A DNA stretch of 64,000 nt, taken from the NCBI GenBank assembly GCA_021770005.1, contig JAETRV010000007.1, positions 1 through 64,000 on the forward strand, read 5' to 3'. Positions 36,012 through 44,639 of the stretch are shown here, piece after piece. A program made the translations under genes and the position numbers. Under the pieces are notes generated by a model, which was not told where the DNA came from, did no database searches, and saw nothing but the letters and a program-made list of their open reading frames with translations. Position 1 is the stretch's first letter. Each line of letters begins with the position of its first letter. Origin of the DNA: Anaerotruncus sp. GTDB lineage: Bacteria; Bacillota; Clostridia; Oscillospirales; Ruminococcaceae.

Positions 36012-38087
36012 TTATTCTGCTTCGTTGAGTTTCTTTGCTTCCTCGATGACAGCCGCTTCGAGATTCGCGGGCAACAGCTCATACCGCTCAAATTTGAAGG
36101 TAAACCAGCCCCTGCCTTGGGTGGTGGAACGGAGCACTGTTGCGAAATCATCCATCTCGCTCATCGGCACCTCGCCTTCGACCATCTGCAAACCATCATC
36201 CGACGGATTCATCCCGAGCACGCGGCCGCGGCGTTTGTTCAGCTCACTGATCATATCGCCGGTATTGCTGTCCGGGACATAGACCTTTAGATTGCCGATC
36301 GGCTCGAGCAGTGCCGGGGAAGCCTGCGGCATACCCGCCTTATATGCAAGTGAAGCCGCCATCTTGAACGCCATTTCGGAGGAATCGACCGGATGATAGG
36401 AGCCGTCGAGCAGGACCGCCTTCAGGCCGACCATCGGATAGCCCGCCAGAACGCCATGCTTGACACAGTCCTGCAAGCCTTTTTCGACCGCCGGGAAGAA
36501 GTTTTTGGGCACCGAGCCGCCGAACACATTCTCCTCGAATACCAACCCTTCATCCTCGCAGGGGGAGAACTCGATCCAGACATCTCCATACTGGCCATGA
36601 CCGCCCGACTGTTTCTTATGTTTGCCCTGCACCTTGACCGTCTTGCGGATCGTCTCACGGTAGGCAACCCGGACTTTATCAAGGCCAATATCCACGCCAA
36701 ACTTTGCTTTCAGCTTGGAGACGATCACATCGATATGCTGTTCGCCCAAACCGGAGATCAGCTGCTGCTTGGTTTCGTTGTTCTGTTCAAACCCAATGGT
36801 CGGGTCCTCTTCAATCAGGCGCGCCATTCCCTGCGCGACCTTGCCCTCGTCACCCTTCTGCTTAATCTTGACCGCCATCGAGAGACACGCCTCCGGGAAT
36901 TCCACCCGCTCAAACGAGACCACCCGTTTGGGGTCGCAGAGGGTATCGCCGGTAACCGCGCCGCTCAGCTTGGTGACCGCGCCGATATCGCCCGCAGTGA
37001 TGAAAGCGGTGTCCTCCTGCTTTTTGCCGGTCATATAGACCAGCTTGCCCATACGCTCCTGTGCGCCTGTACGGGAGTTAACCGGGGCAAACTCCCCGGA
37101 CAGCTTGCCTGAGACGACCTTGAAGTAGGAGAGCTTTCCGACAAACGGGTCAGCGACTGTTTTAAAGATATACGCAGCAAGGGGAGCCTCATCGGTGCAG
37201 TCGATCTCGATCGGTTCACCGTTTGCGTCGGTCGCCATTTCGGCGCCTGCCTCCCATGCGGACGGCAGATGATCGACCAGCGAATCGAGCAGCATGTCGA
37301 TCCCTTCCAGAGTCACCGCAGAGCCGCAGAGCACCGGGGTGATTGCACCGCTGTGCACGCCATCGTGAATGCCCTTGATGATCTCGTCCCGGGTAAACGC
37401 TTCACCAGAAAAGTATTTTTCAAAGAGGGTTTCGTCGGTCTCGGCGACCGCTTCACTGATTGCGGCGATCAAGCCTTCCAAGCGGTGCTCCAGATCGGGC
37501 ATCGCAACCTCGGACGGCTCGCCTTTGGCGTTGTACTGGTAGGCTTTGTTATCCACCAGGTTGACATAGCACTGGACCTTATGATCCTCAACAACCGGTA
37601 CGACGATCGGGCAGACCGACGGGCCGAAATCGGTTTTCAGCTCCTCGAGCACCTTGTAGAAGTCCGCATGGTCGGCGTCCATCTTGTTGACAAAGAACAT
37701 CTTGGATTTGCCGAGCTTTTCCGCGAGCTTGTACGCCTTCTGGGTACCGACCGAGACGCCCGAACGCGCAGAAACGCAGATCAAGACGTTTTCCGCCGCG
37801 CGAACGCCCTCATAGAACCCAGCAGCAAAGTCGAAGAGTCCGGGGGTGTCGATCAGGTTGATCTTGACGCTTCCCCATGCAAACGGAGCGACAGCACTCG
37901 AGACCGATACCTTGCGCTTGATCTCCTCCGGGTCAAAATCACAGACCGTGTTCCCGTCGTTGGTTTTGCCCAGACGGTCGGTCGCGCCAGCCTTGAACAG
38001 CAGAGCCTCTGCCAGGGAAGTCTTTCCGCACCCGCCGTGACCGGCAATCGCAACGTTCCTGATCTTGCCCGCTAAGTATTGTCTCAT
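36012..38087 (-). CDS. Elongation factor G-like translational GTPase
   Basis: A 691-aa EF-G paralogue. G1 is GHGGCGKTS, G3 is DTPG and G4 is NKMD, followed by the EF-G domains II-V in order (domain IV region KKQSGGHGQYGDVWIEFSP; the C-terminal domain V ends near LNKRRGRVLGM). The early G2 region differs from housekeeping EF-G and fits the second, EF-G2-like group found in many Firmicutes. A true fusA would be expected beside rpsL/rpsG/tuf, which are absent here. ATG 38087 is chosen; the GTG at 38099 touches the AAGGAG site. Monocistronic. Confidence 0.9.
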   Translation of the reverse strand: MRQYLAGKIRNVAIAGHGGCGKTSLAEALLFKAGATDRLGKTNDGNTVCDFDPEEIKRKVSVSSAVAPFAWGSVKINLIDTPGLFDFAAGFYEGVRAAENVLICVSARSGVSVGTQKAYKLAEKLGKSKMFFVNKMDADHADFYKVLEELKTDFGPSVCPIVVPVVEDHKVQCYVNLVDNKAYQYNAKGEPSEVAMPDLEHRLEGLIAAISEAVAETDETLFEKYFSGEAFTRDEIIKGIHDGVHSGAITPVLCGSAVTLEGIDMLLDSLVDHLPSAWEAGAEMATDANGEPIEIDCTDEAPLAAYIFKTVADPFVGKLSYFKVVSGKLSGEFAPVNSRTGAQERMGKLVYMTGKKQEDTAFITAGDIGAVTKLSGAVTGDTLCDPKRVVSFERVEFPEACLSMAVKIKQKGDEGKVAQGMARLIEEDPTIGFEQNNETKQQLISGLGEQHIDVIVSKLKAKFGVDIGLDKVRVAYRETIRKTVKVQGKHKKQSGGHGQYGDVWIEFSPCEDEGLVFEENVFGGSVPKNFFPAVEKGLQDCVKHGVLAGYPMVGLKAVLLDGSYHPVDSSEMAFKMAASLAYKAGMPQASPALLEPIGNLKVYVPDSNTGDMISELNKRRGRVLGMNPSDDGLQMVEGEVPMSEMDDFATVLRSTTQGRGWFTFKFERYELLPANLEAAVIEEAKKLNEAE

Positions 38088-38263
38088 AAAGTAATACACT
38101 CCTTTTTATCCGCCTCGAGGCGGGCGAAATTGGTAATTCTGGATAGAATCCCTTGTGTGCCCCCGCGATATTTGCGACATGATAACCATATTATACAGTT
38201 TGCGGATGATTTAAGCAAGTAAAACCGGGCCGATTATATGTATAAATAAAACCAGAATTCCTG

Positions 38264-39058
38264 TTAATTTTGCACAACACGGAGCATCCGTGAGAGCATC
38301 CGCTTGCGGTATTTGACCCGGGCCAGCCGTCCGGTACGCCCGAGTACCGCCCAGTTGAACCCGCCGCCCACCGCACCCACAAGCGGCAGTCCCTGCACCG
38401 CTTTCACCGCCAGCAGGCGCATACAGAGCTGTTGGGAAGCGGTTGTAATCCAGGTGTCCAGCTCCCCGCCTGGAGGCTCCCCGTTCTCAATCCGGAAGGC
38501 GGTACGATCCGCCCGCGCACTGTACATCCGTCCGTCTCCGGCGAGCGCGGCACAGAGCAGTTGCAGGATGTACAACCGCTCCTCCTCCGGTTCGTATGGG
38601 AACCCATAGGCGACTGCCACTTCGTAGACGGTTTTCAGCAGCATCCCGACAAAGATCGGGATGTCGGGAAGCCCAATCCCGAGCAGGCCAAGCGTAGCGC
38701 CCTCTGCGGCGGTCAAGGCCCGGTTCCCACGAATGCGCTTTTTGGCCTGCCGCTCGATCCCGCGCAGACCAGCTTTGACCCGGCCCGTTTTCAGAGGGGC
38801 GGCCGCACGCTGCGCTGTGTCCCGGCTTTTCTCGGGCCGAATCGTCCATTCGATCACCCCTGTGCCCGAGGCAAATACCTTTTCAAACCCTAGCTCAAAC
38901 GCCTTTTGCAGCGCCGAAACCACACCTTGAGGGAATTTTCCCTCCACCTTTTGAACCGCTTGCTCCAAACGCCCTGGGGCTTTTGGGGAAAGCAGCCGGG
39001 TCTCCTCCCGGATTGCAGCCTCCAACTGTTTTTGGAGCAGCCTGTGCCGTTTTTCCAT
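38264..39058 (-). CDS. EcsC-family protein
   Basis: A 264-aa protein of the EcsC family (named from a Bacillus ABC-exporter locus, biochemical role unknown). The family core GATLGLLGIGLPDIPIFVGMLLKTVYEVA and the later GLPLVGAVGGGFNWAV segment are clear. GGGGGGAG lies just before ATG. It follows the degenerate P-type ATPase gene on the same strand, 148 bp downstream. That gap holds a GC-rich, partly palindromic stretch (about 39110-39175) with no gene. Confidence 0.82.
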   Translation of the reverse strand: MEKRHRLLQKQLEAAIREETRLLSPKAPGRLEQAVQKVEGKFPQGVVSALQKAFELGFEKVFASGTGVIEWTIRPEKSRDTAQRAAAPLKTGRVKAGLRGIERQAKKRIRGNRALTAAEGATLGLLGIGLPDIPIFVGMLLKTVYEVAVAYGFPYEPEEERLYILQLLCAALAGDGRMYSARADRTAFRIENGEPPGGELDTWITTASQQLCMRLLAVKAVQGLPLVGAVGGGFNWAVLGRTGRLARVKYRKRMLSRMLRVVQN

Positions 39059-39206
39059 CTGTCTCCCCCCTCTTGCCGCTTCTTAGGGTAAAGTGTGCCG
39101 CCCTCATCTCGCGCCAAGAGCCCGCCTGCGGCGGTTGCGCTCCGAAACGCTCGCTACGGCTCGCAGTGCGGCGGCAATGAAAAAATAGAGTAAAACTTTT
39201 CTGTTT

Positions 39207-41816
39207 TTAAGATTTCTGGACCGACGCGGCGACCAGCGTCACCAGCATCCAAGCGAGGTTAAAGAGCAGGAGCACCCAGAACGAAGCCGACGCAAGCGAC
39301 CCGGTAAACGCCATGAGGGTGACCAGGCCATAGCCGACGATGATCCCCACAATCTGTACGATCGTTGCGGTCATCACCGATTTGCGCACTGCATTGGACG
39401 CGCGCATCAGCAGGCTGATCCCGCGCAGGCCGCCCGCATGTACGCCGTTGGCGGCAATCCGTTCTTTCGGGCGCACAAGGAAAGCGTATTCGCCATGCAG
39501 CTTGGCGGGCAACACCCGGACACGGGTTCGTTTGATCCCGAACTCCATCGCAACCAGATCATTGGTGACGTTCGGATCGGTGGTGTAGACGATAATCGCA
39601 ATTCCGTTTCGCTCCATCTCGCGGACCGATTCAATCGCGGCAGGATCGGCATTATAGCTGACGACAAACATCGCGGAAAGCTCCCCGGAATTGGAGATAT
39701 ACAGCACCCGACGCCCATCGCGGGCGTAGCGGCTTTCAAAATCCTTGGAAGGAGCGGCAACATCATGGTTCTGCATCAGCTCGCGGCTGCCGATCAGCAC
39801 CCGTTTGCCGTCCACCCAAGCCGAAATCCCCATCCCGTCCTCATAGACCACGCTGTCGACCTTCTTGAGCATCGAGCGTTTTCCGCCAATCATATTGAGG
39901 AACGCCGCGGACATGATCCCATCACACGAAAGGATTACGCTGGCTGCATCAAGGATTGCTTCGTCGATCCGTTTCTCGGCAAAGACTTTCATGCCGTGGA
40001 GCATAACGCTTTCCGCCGAGAAGAGGTCCTTGTCGCTGACCACCACCGCGCTGGTGTCGGCAAAATCCTCCGCCGATTCGTAGCCGGTCAGCATCGCGCC
40101 GCGCCGGGTGAGCTGTTTGGAGACCCTGCCGAGCATGAGATTGGGGAAGATTGCGCTCGCAAATGGCGCGGTGATGCAGAGCACCGCCGCAAACGCCGAA
40201 ACCGCGGTATTGGCGACGTCGACGTCCCCGCTTTTGGCAAAAAGCGCTGTACCCACACCGACAACGATGCTCAGAACGAATACGATCGGAACCGAGAGCC
40301 GGCTGAACGAGTCGCTGTAATCAGGGGCATAGCTCTTATCCAGGAAGCCGGAGAAAAAGCCTGCGGGGGCGCTATAGGCAACCTTGTCAACATCCGGGCC
40401 GAGCCCGCGCGAAAACTCGCGGGCAAAGTCCCGGCTTTGAATCTGTGCCAAGGCATATTTTTCCTTGTTGGAGGTGAGGAACCGGAAGTTCCGTTCCACC
40501 CGCCGCATCATCACCAGCCTGCCCGCCAGATTGCAGGCAAGGGCAAAGATTGCGACAGGGAAGTAGAGGCTGATGTGCTCGCTTTCGAGCACCGTATCCG
40601 GGAAGATGGTCAGCACAATCCCCTGTACGAGCGCCCCGAGCGTTGCGAGGGCGGCGGGGGAATCCGAATCGGCACGCAGCCGGAAGAAGGCGGAAAACCC
40701 GCTGCCGACCACATTGCTGGCAACGATCACCGCCAACACCATGACCACGAGGTTGACAATCAGGAAGATGCGCATATCCTCCTCCGGCCACATAAACGGC
40801 GGAAGCGGGAGGCGGTAGTCGTCTTCCAGCTTGAGCAGCTTGCCGAACGGCAGCATCCGCAGAGAAAATGCAAGGTATGCGGAAACCGCCCCGAGGATCA
40901 AGGTAAGCAGGAATTTTACCATCAGGCCAACCCGGATCGATTTAAGGTCCTTTGCGACGTAAGGTGCATCGGCAGGGGAGGCAAAGTCGTCGTCAGACGC
41001 CTCCTCCTGTTCATATCGCTCCTGTTCGGCATAGCTGTCCTTCCACTGGGACTGGACGATGCTTTCAGGGCGTTCCCGCCGAGAACGCCGGGAGCGTTTG
41101 GTGGGAACAGGGGGTTCGACCTCCTGTGTAGAGTCTACCGCTTCCTTCCTACGCTTGGAGATGGGGATATCCATGCGGGTGGCGTCCGCAGGGCGGGAAA
41201 TGTTCTCAGCCGGCTCATCGTCGAGAGAAAAATTGAGCTGGAACCCTTCCTCCCCACCAAAATTCTGCCTGCCCGTTTTGGCGCGCTCCTGCTGCGGCGG
41301 GTCTGCCGCGGGCGGCTCGGACGCATGGAAACGAAACCCCTCGCCATAGATTTCCCCTTGTGGGGCAGAGGGGTCGGGAGCAGGGCGGGGCGTTGGCGTA
41401 CGGCGGGGGGAAACGCCATCCTCCGCACGCTGCGGGCGGCGTGTCTGTCCGGCTGCCGGGCGTGCAGGAGCCTGTCCCGGCTCCTGTGGACGGCGAGGAC
41501 GTGCCGTGGGGGATGATGCCTGTGGCCTTTCTGGGGCGCTGCCCGTGTTGCCGTTGCGGGTGCGCGGAGCATAATAAGGGGCTCCCGCCTGTTGCCTCGT
41601 GGAGGAAGGGCGCGCTGGCGGACGTCCGGGGGGAGCATCCGGCTGTGGCTGCTGCGTTGGACGCGGACGGGGCGCCGCAGAGGTCTGGCGGGGTGCGGAG
41701 GCCTGACGCGGCGCAGCGGGTGCGGAATATGTATCCCCACCCGCCTGCTGTGCTTCCCGCTGTTTTTTCCTGCGGATTTCCTCCAGAATATCGTCTACAT
41801 TGTAATCTGACGCCAT
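39207..41816 (-). CDS. Degenerate P-type ATPase-like membrane protein with long disordered N-terminus
   Basis: An 869-aa protein. It begins SDYNVDDILEEIRRKK, then has about 250 residues of Pro/Ala/Arg/Gln-rich low complexity, then P1B-ATPase-like helices and cytoplasmic loop. Aligned by eye with CopA of this window, the ion site CPC is replaced (ITAPFAS). The DKTGT phosphorylation loop reads VVVSDKDLF (about residue 594), TGD reads TTD, and GDGxNDxP is missing. The nucleotide-domain region GMGISAWVDGKRVLIGSREL is still recognisable. So it keeps the fold but very likely neither phosphorylates nor pumps. Role unknown; a sensor or scaffold is possible. It is not a pseudogene: the frame is intact. 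Confidence 0.8.
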   Translation of the reverse strand: MASDYNVDDILEEIRRKKQREAQQAGGDTYSAPAAPRQASAPRQTSAAPRPRPTQQPQPDAPPGRPPARPSSTRQQAGAPYYAPRTRNGNTGSAPERPQASSPTARPRRPQEPGQAPARPAAGQTRRPQRAEDGVSPRRTPTPRPAPDPSAPQGEIYGEGFRFHASEPPAADPPQQERAKTGRQNFGGEEGFQLNFSLDDEPAENISRPADATRMDIPISKRRKEAVDSTQEVEPPVPTKRSRRSRRERPESIVQSQWKDSYAEQERYEQEEASDDDFASPADAPYVAKDLKSIRVGLMVKFLLTLILGAVSAYLAFSLRMLPFGKLLKLEDDYRLPLPPFMWPEEDMRIFLIVNLVVMVLAVIVASNVVGSGFSAFFRLRADSDSPAALATLGALVQGIVLTIFPDTVLESEHISLYFPVAIFALACNLAGRLVMMRRVERNFRFLTSNKEKYALAQIQSRDFAREFSRGLGPDVDKVAYSAPAGFFSGFLDKSYAPDYSDSFSRLSVPIVFVLSIVVGVGTALFAKSGDVDVANTAVSAFAAVLCITAPFASAIFPNLMLGRVSKQLTRRGAMLTGYESAEDFADTSAVVVSDKDLFSAESVMLHGMKVFAEKRIDEAILDAASVILSCDGIMSAAFLNMIGGKRSMLKKVDSVVYEDGMGISAWVDGKRVLIGSRELMQNHDVAAPSKDFESRYARDGRRVLYISNSGELSAMFVVSYNADPAAIESVREMERNGIAIIVYTTDPNVTNDLVAMEFGIKRTRVRVLPAKLHGEYAFLVRPKERIAANGVHAGGLRGISLLMRASNAVRKSVMTATIVQIVGIIVGYGLVTLMAFTGSLASASFWVLLLFNLAWMLVTLVAASVQKS

Positions 41817-41877
41817 ATCAAACAGTTCCCTCCTTCTGACTGGAATCTGCCGGTCTATACCGGTTATTTCTCTCTAT

Positions 41878-41955
41878 AAAAATGTTTCGCCACGTGCGTG
41901 CGGCGACGGCAGCGCTATCCCTCGGCCCCGCCGCCTTTGAAAAGGTGGGCGAAAC
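41878..41955 (-). terminator. Terminator candidate after rlmB
   Basis: GTTTCGCCAC (41884-41893) pairs with GTGGGCGAAAC (41945-41955, one bulge), with further GGCG/CGCC pairing inside. On the minus strand it ends in ATTTTT. The loop is large for a terminator. Confidence 0.5.
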
Positions 41956-41961
41956 GTTTGG

Positions 41962-42729
41962 TTAAGGTTTTGTGCGCTGGCGGACTGCCTCATACAGGAG
42001 GATACCCGCCGCAACCGAAGCGTTCAGCGAATTGATCTTACCGCGCATCGGGAGCGACAGGATGCCGTCGCAGTGTTCCCGCACCAGACGGGAGAGGCCA
42101 AACCCCTCCGAACCGATCACTAAGCCAATGCTGCCGGTCAGGTCGGTGGATTCCCAGCGGTCGCCATTCATGTCTGCACCGTAGATCCAAACCCCGCGCT
42201 CCTTGAGCTGCTGGATAGCGGCGACGAGGTTGGTCACCCGCGCAACGGGAAGATGCTCGACCGCGCCCGCGCTCGTCCGGCCCACGATCGGCGTCAGCCC
42301 GGCGCTGCCCCGCTTGGGGATGATGATCCCATGTGCCCCCGCTGCTTCTGCGGTACGGATAATCGCGCCGAGGTTGTGCGGGTCCTCGATCGAATCCGCG
42401 ATCAGGAGGAACGGCGGCTCCTCCCCTGCACGCGCAAAGATCTCATCGATCGTGCTGTACCGGAACGCCGCAGCCACCGCCACAACCCCCTGATGGTTCA
42501 GCCCACCCGCGAGCTGGTCCAACTTGCGGGCATCCACCCGCTTGACCGGTATACCTGCTTCCTTTGCCATCCCGGCGATCCGCGAGAGCGGCTGCCCTCT
42601 GGCGGGTACATCGTCGCAGAGATAAACGCACTCGACCTCACGTCCGCCGCGCAGCAGCTCGACAACCGCATTACGACCGACCACCAGCGTGTCGTCCTCC
42701 CGGTCGCGCCTGGGGTTGGAATTTCCCAT
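41962..42729 (-). CDS. rlmB: 23S rRNA 2'-O-methyltransferase, RlmB/TrmH (SpoU) family
   Basis: A 255-aa SPOUT methyltransferase that 2'-O-methylates guanosine in 23S rRNA (family assignment). The N-terminal substrate-binding domain (VVGRNAVVELLRGG) is followed by motifs 1-3: DPHNLGAIIRTAEAAGAHG, LVIGSEGFGLSRLV and LPMRGKINSLNASVAAGI. ATG 42729 is fixed by AGGAGG upstream and the usual short start; the longer frame is leader. Probably followed by the terminator at 41878-41955. Confidence 0.94.
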   Translation of the reverse strand: MGNSNPRRDREDDTLVVGRNAVVELLRGGREVECVYLCDDVPARGQPLSRIAGMAKEAGIPVKRVDARKLDQLAGGLNHQGVVAVAAAFRYSTIDEIFARAGEEPPFLLIADSIEDPHNLGAIIRTAEAAGAHGIIIPKRGSAGLTPIVGRTSAGAVEHLPVARVTNLVAAIQQLKERGVWIYGADMNGDRWESTDLTGSIGLVIGSEGFGLSRLVREHCDGILSLPMRGKINSLNASVAAGILLYEAVRQRTKP

Positions 42730-42921
42730 AAAACAGTAACCTCCTGCAAACAGTGCCGGGGTTCCGGCACGCAAATCATCCTGCCCGGGGAGCTTTGGCG
42801 ATCGTGTGCACCGCGTCCTCATCTTCCCGAAAAATCCGTTTTTTATTTGATACACACCTTAGCATAGCATATTTCGGGCCGAATTCCAACCGGTGGGCGC
42901 AATATTTTTTATCCGGAACGC

Positions 42922-42947
42922 AAAAGGGCGCCCTGATCCGAGGGCGC
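42922..42947 (-). terminator. Intrinsic terminator of the 87-aa gene
   Basis: A 7-bp GCGCCCT/AGGGCGC stem (42928-42947) with a 6-nt loop; TTTT follows on the minus strand. Confidence 0.7.
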
Positions 42948-42955
42948 TCCCAGCA

Positions 42956-43219
42956 TTACAGCAGGAAAAACAGGCAGGCGGCCGCCGCCCCGGCCAGCGC
43001 GGCAACGGCAATACGGATCAGATCCCCCGCGGACAGCTTCTTTTTCGCATGGTTTTGCGGATCGAAGTCGATCTGCCCCAGATATTCTCCCGCATGCAGC
43101 TTGAGTTTCGCTTTGTCCTCCCCCTGTGCGGCGGGCCGCAGGAACAGGATTGCCTTTTCAAAATAGCGGTTATCGGTATGCACCACCTCGATCACCTTCT
43201 GGCTGACCCCTTTCAACAT
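42956..43219 (-). CDS. Small tail-anchored protein, unknown
   Basis: An 87-aa protein. A soluble N-terminal part (VIEVVHTDNRYFEKAILFLRP) is followed by a basic stretch and one C-terminal helix (about 66-86), so it is likely held in the membrane by its tail. No family recognised. The start follows AAAGGGGAG, and a terminator follows. Confidence 0.7.
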   Translation of the reverse strand: MLKGVSQKVIEVVHTDNRYFEKAILFLRPAAQGEDKAKLKLHAGEYLGQIDFDPQNHAKKKLSAGDLIRIAVAALAGAAAACLFFLL

Positions 43220-43671
43220 AGGCTTCTCCCCTTTCCGGATTTGTCCAAACTATTTTTTACCGCTCTACTGGAATTATTCCCTTGTCAAGCGTCATTTTAT
43301 ACAAAAACAAAAACAGCCTGCATATGGCTGAATACACCGAAAGTATTAACATGCCGTTGAAAACACCGTGGAAAACCCTTTAAAATCTCCCTGTTCAGTG
43401 GAAAAGTCCGTGGAAACTGTAGAAAACTATTGGATTTCAAGCGGTTTTCCACCGGGAAAAGTTTTCACAGATTCCACAAAGTTTTGCACATCCCATTTTT
43501 TCCAGCCTGCCAGAAAAGCAGGCAGTCAATTACCCTCTGTAATCAGCTGCCTGGATACGTCCGTAAATTTTCGTAAAATTCCATAAAATTTTCAGAGAAA
43601 TTTTTATTTTCTTTTTCGCTGTAATCTGGTATACTGATAACATTCCACTTTTGCACCAAGGAGGGGGAACT
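43220..43671. other. Divergent intergenic region with DnaA-box-like cluster and AT-rich tract
   Basis: This 452-bp gap has no gene. At 43367-43490 seven 9-mers resemble the TGTGGAAAA/TTTTCCACA variant of the DnaA box, each with one or two mismatches. Starts are near 43367, 43397, 43409 and 43418 (one orientation) and 43445, 43470 and 43482 (the other). An AT-rich tract follows at about 43555-43625. A small GCCTGC/GCAGGC hairpin lies near 43505-43525. TATACT at 43630-43635 probably drives the glycosylase gene. Confidence 0.5.
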
Positions 43672-44526
43672 TTGTCGAACGCTGCATTGCAGATCCCCGT
43701 TCGTTTCGACGAATTGGGCGTTCTCCTGCCGGACCTTCCCGACTTTGACCTCGCGCAGACCCTCGATTGTGGACAGGCGTTTCGTTGGGAAGAACAAATG
43801 GACGGCAGTTTTATCGGCATTGCGCACAAAAGACGCTGCCGCATCTCGCGGGAAGGGGATGGGGTGCGGCTTTGGGAGGTCAGCCGAACGGCTTTCGAGC
43901 AGGTCTGGTATTCCTATTTCGATCTCGGTCGGGATTATGCTGCCCTGAAACGCAGTTTTTCCTCCGACCCCGCCCTCGCTCGGGCGGTCGCCTATGCCCC
44001 GGGTATCCGGGTGCTGCGACAGGAGCCGTGGGAGGCGCTCTGCTCGTTTATCATCAGCCAGAACAACCACGTCAAGCGGATTAAGGGGATCATCGCCCGA
44101 TTTTGTGAACTGCTGGGGGAGCCAGCCGAAGGGGGCGGATTCGCGTTCCCTGAGCCTGAAACGGTCGCCGCCTGCTCCCCAGACGACCTCGCCCCCCTGC
44201 GTGCGGGGTTCCGCGCCCGCTATCTGGTGGACGCCGCGCAGAAGGTGGTTTCGGGCCAGGTCGATCTCCAGGCATGCTGTTCCATGCCGGTCGATGAAGC
44301 CCGGGCGATGCTCACCCGGATTACCGGCGTGGGGATCAAGGTCGCGGACTGCGCCCTGCTTTACGGGTGCGGAAGGGTGGAATGCTTCCCAATCGATGTC
44401 TGGATGCGGCGGGTAATGGAACACCTCTATCCAGACGGTTTACCGGATTGCGTCAGCGGATATGAGGGGATTGCCCAGCAGTACCTCTTTCATTATGCGC
44501 GCACCACCGGCTTGGGGACCGTTTGA
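43672..44526 (+). CDS. 8-oxoguanine DNA glycosylase, OGG1 type
   Basis: A base-excision repair enzyme that removes 8-oxoguanine and nicks the strand. The 284-aa protein has the OGG N-terminal domain (DLAQTLDCGQAFRWEE) and the helix-hairpin-helix GVGIKVADC. The catalytic Lys223 and Asp242 are 19 residues apart, as in human OGG1 (249/268). Starts with TTG at 43672, seven bases after AAGGAGG. The last codons and the TGA stop fall in GGGACCGTTTGAAAAA, a likely fragment of the inverted-repeat element, so the C-terminal two or three residues may be derived from it. Confidence 0.92.
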   Translation: MSNAALQIPVRFDELGVLLPDLPDFDLAQTLDCGQAFRWEEQMDGSFIGIAHKRRCRISREGDGVRLWEVSRTAFEQVWYSYFDLGRDYAALKRSFSSDPALARAVAYAPGIRVLRQEPWEALCSFIISQNNHVKRIKGIIARFCELLGEPAEGGGFAFPEPETVAACSPDDLAPLRAGFRARYLVDAAQKVVSGQVDLQACCSMPVDEARAMLTRITGVGIKVADCALLYGCGRVECFPIDVWMRRVMEHLYPDGLPDCVSGYEGIAQQYLFHYARTTGLGTV

Positions 44527-44530
44527 AAAA
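44515..44530 (+). repeat. Possible truncated end of the inverted-repeat element
   Basis: GGGACCGTTTGAAAAA matches the element end at 32371-32386 in 15 of 16 bases, in the same orientation, and then diverges. It supplies the stop codon of the glycosylase gene. Confidence 0.4.
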
Positions 44531-44568
44531 GACGGTTCCGAGCGGTTAAAATTCCCGTTCGACAGGAT

Positions 44569-44596
44569 TTGACATTCTTTGCAGATGCATTATAAT
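44569..44596 (+). promoter_or_regulatory. Sigma-A-type promoter
   Basis: Perfect TTGACA (44569-44574), 16 bp, perfect TATAAT (44591-44596), 43 bases before the next start codon. Confidence 0.85.
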
Positions 44597-44639
44597 AGGG
44601 ATAAGCAGTTTTATCTTTCTACAGGCGGTGAATGGAACA

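Noticed and set aside
36012-38087. Housekeeping elongation factor G (fusA)
   Set aside because: No rpsL-rpsG-tuf neighbours, and the switch regions differ from canonical EF-G. It is better called an EF-G-like paralogue.
39110-39175. GC-rich repeat between the P-type ATPase-like gene and ecsC
   Set aside because: It has short repeated GCTCG/CGAGC words and weak pairing, but no second copy in the window and no clear boundaries.
39438-41516. Long open frame (692 codons) on the plus strand opposite the degenerate P-type ATPase gene
   Set aside because: It is exactly antisense to a gene with clear homology. GC-rich codon use keeps stop codons rare on the other strand. Its translation is rich in His/Arg/Gly/Glu without any domain.
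43367-43490. Chromosomal origin of replication
   Set aside because: No dnaA, dnaN, recF, gyrB or rpmH nearby and the boxes are imperfect variants. Kept only as a DnaA-box-like cluster.
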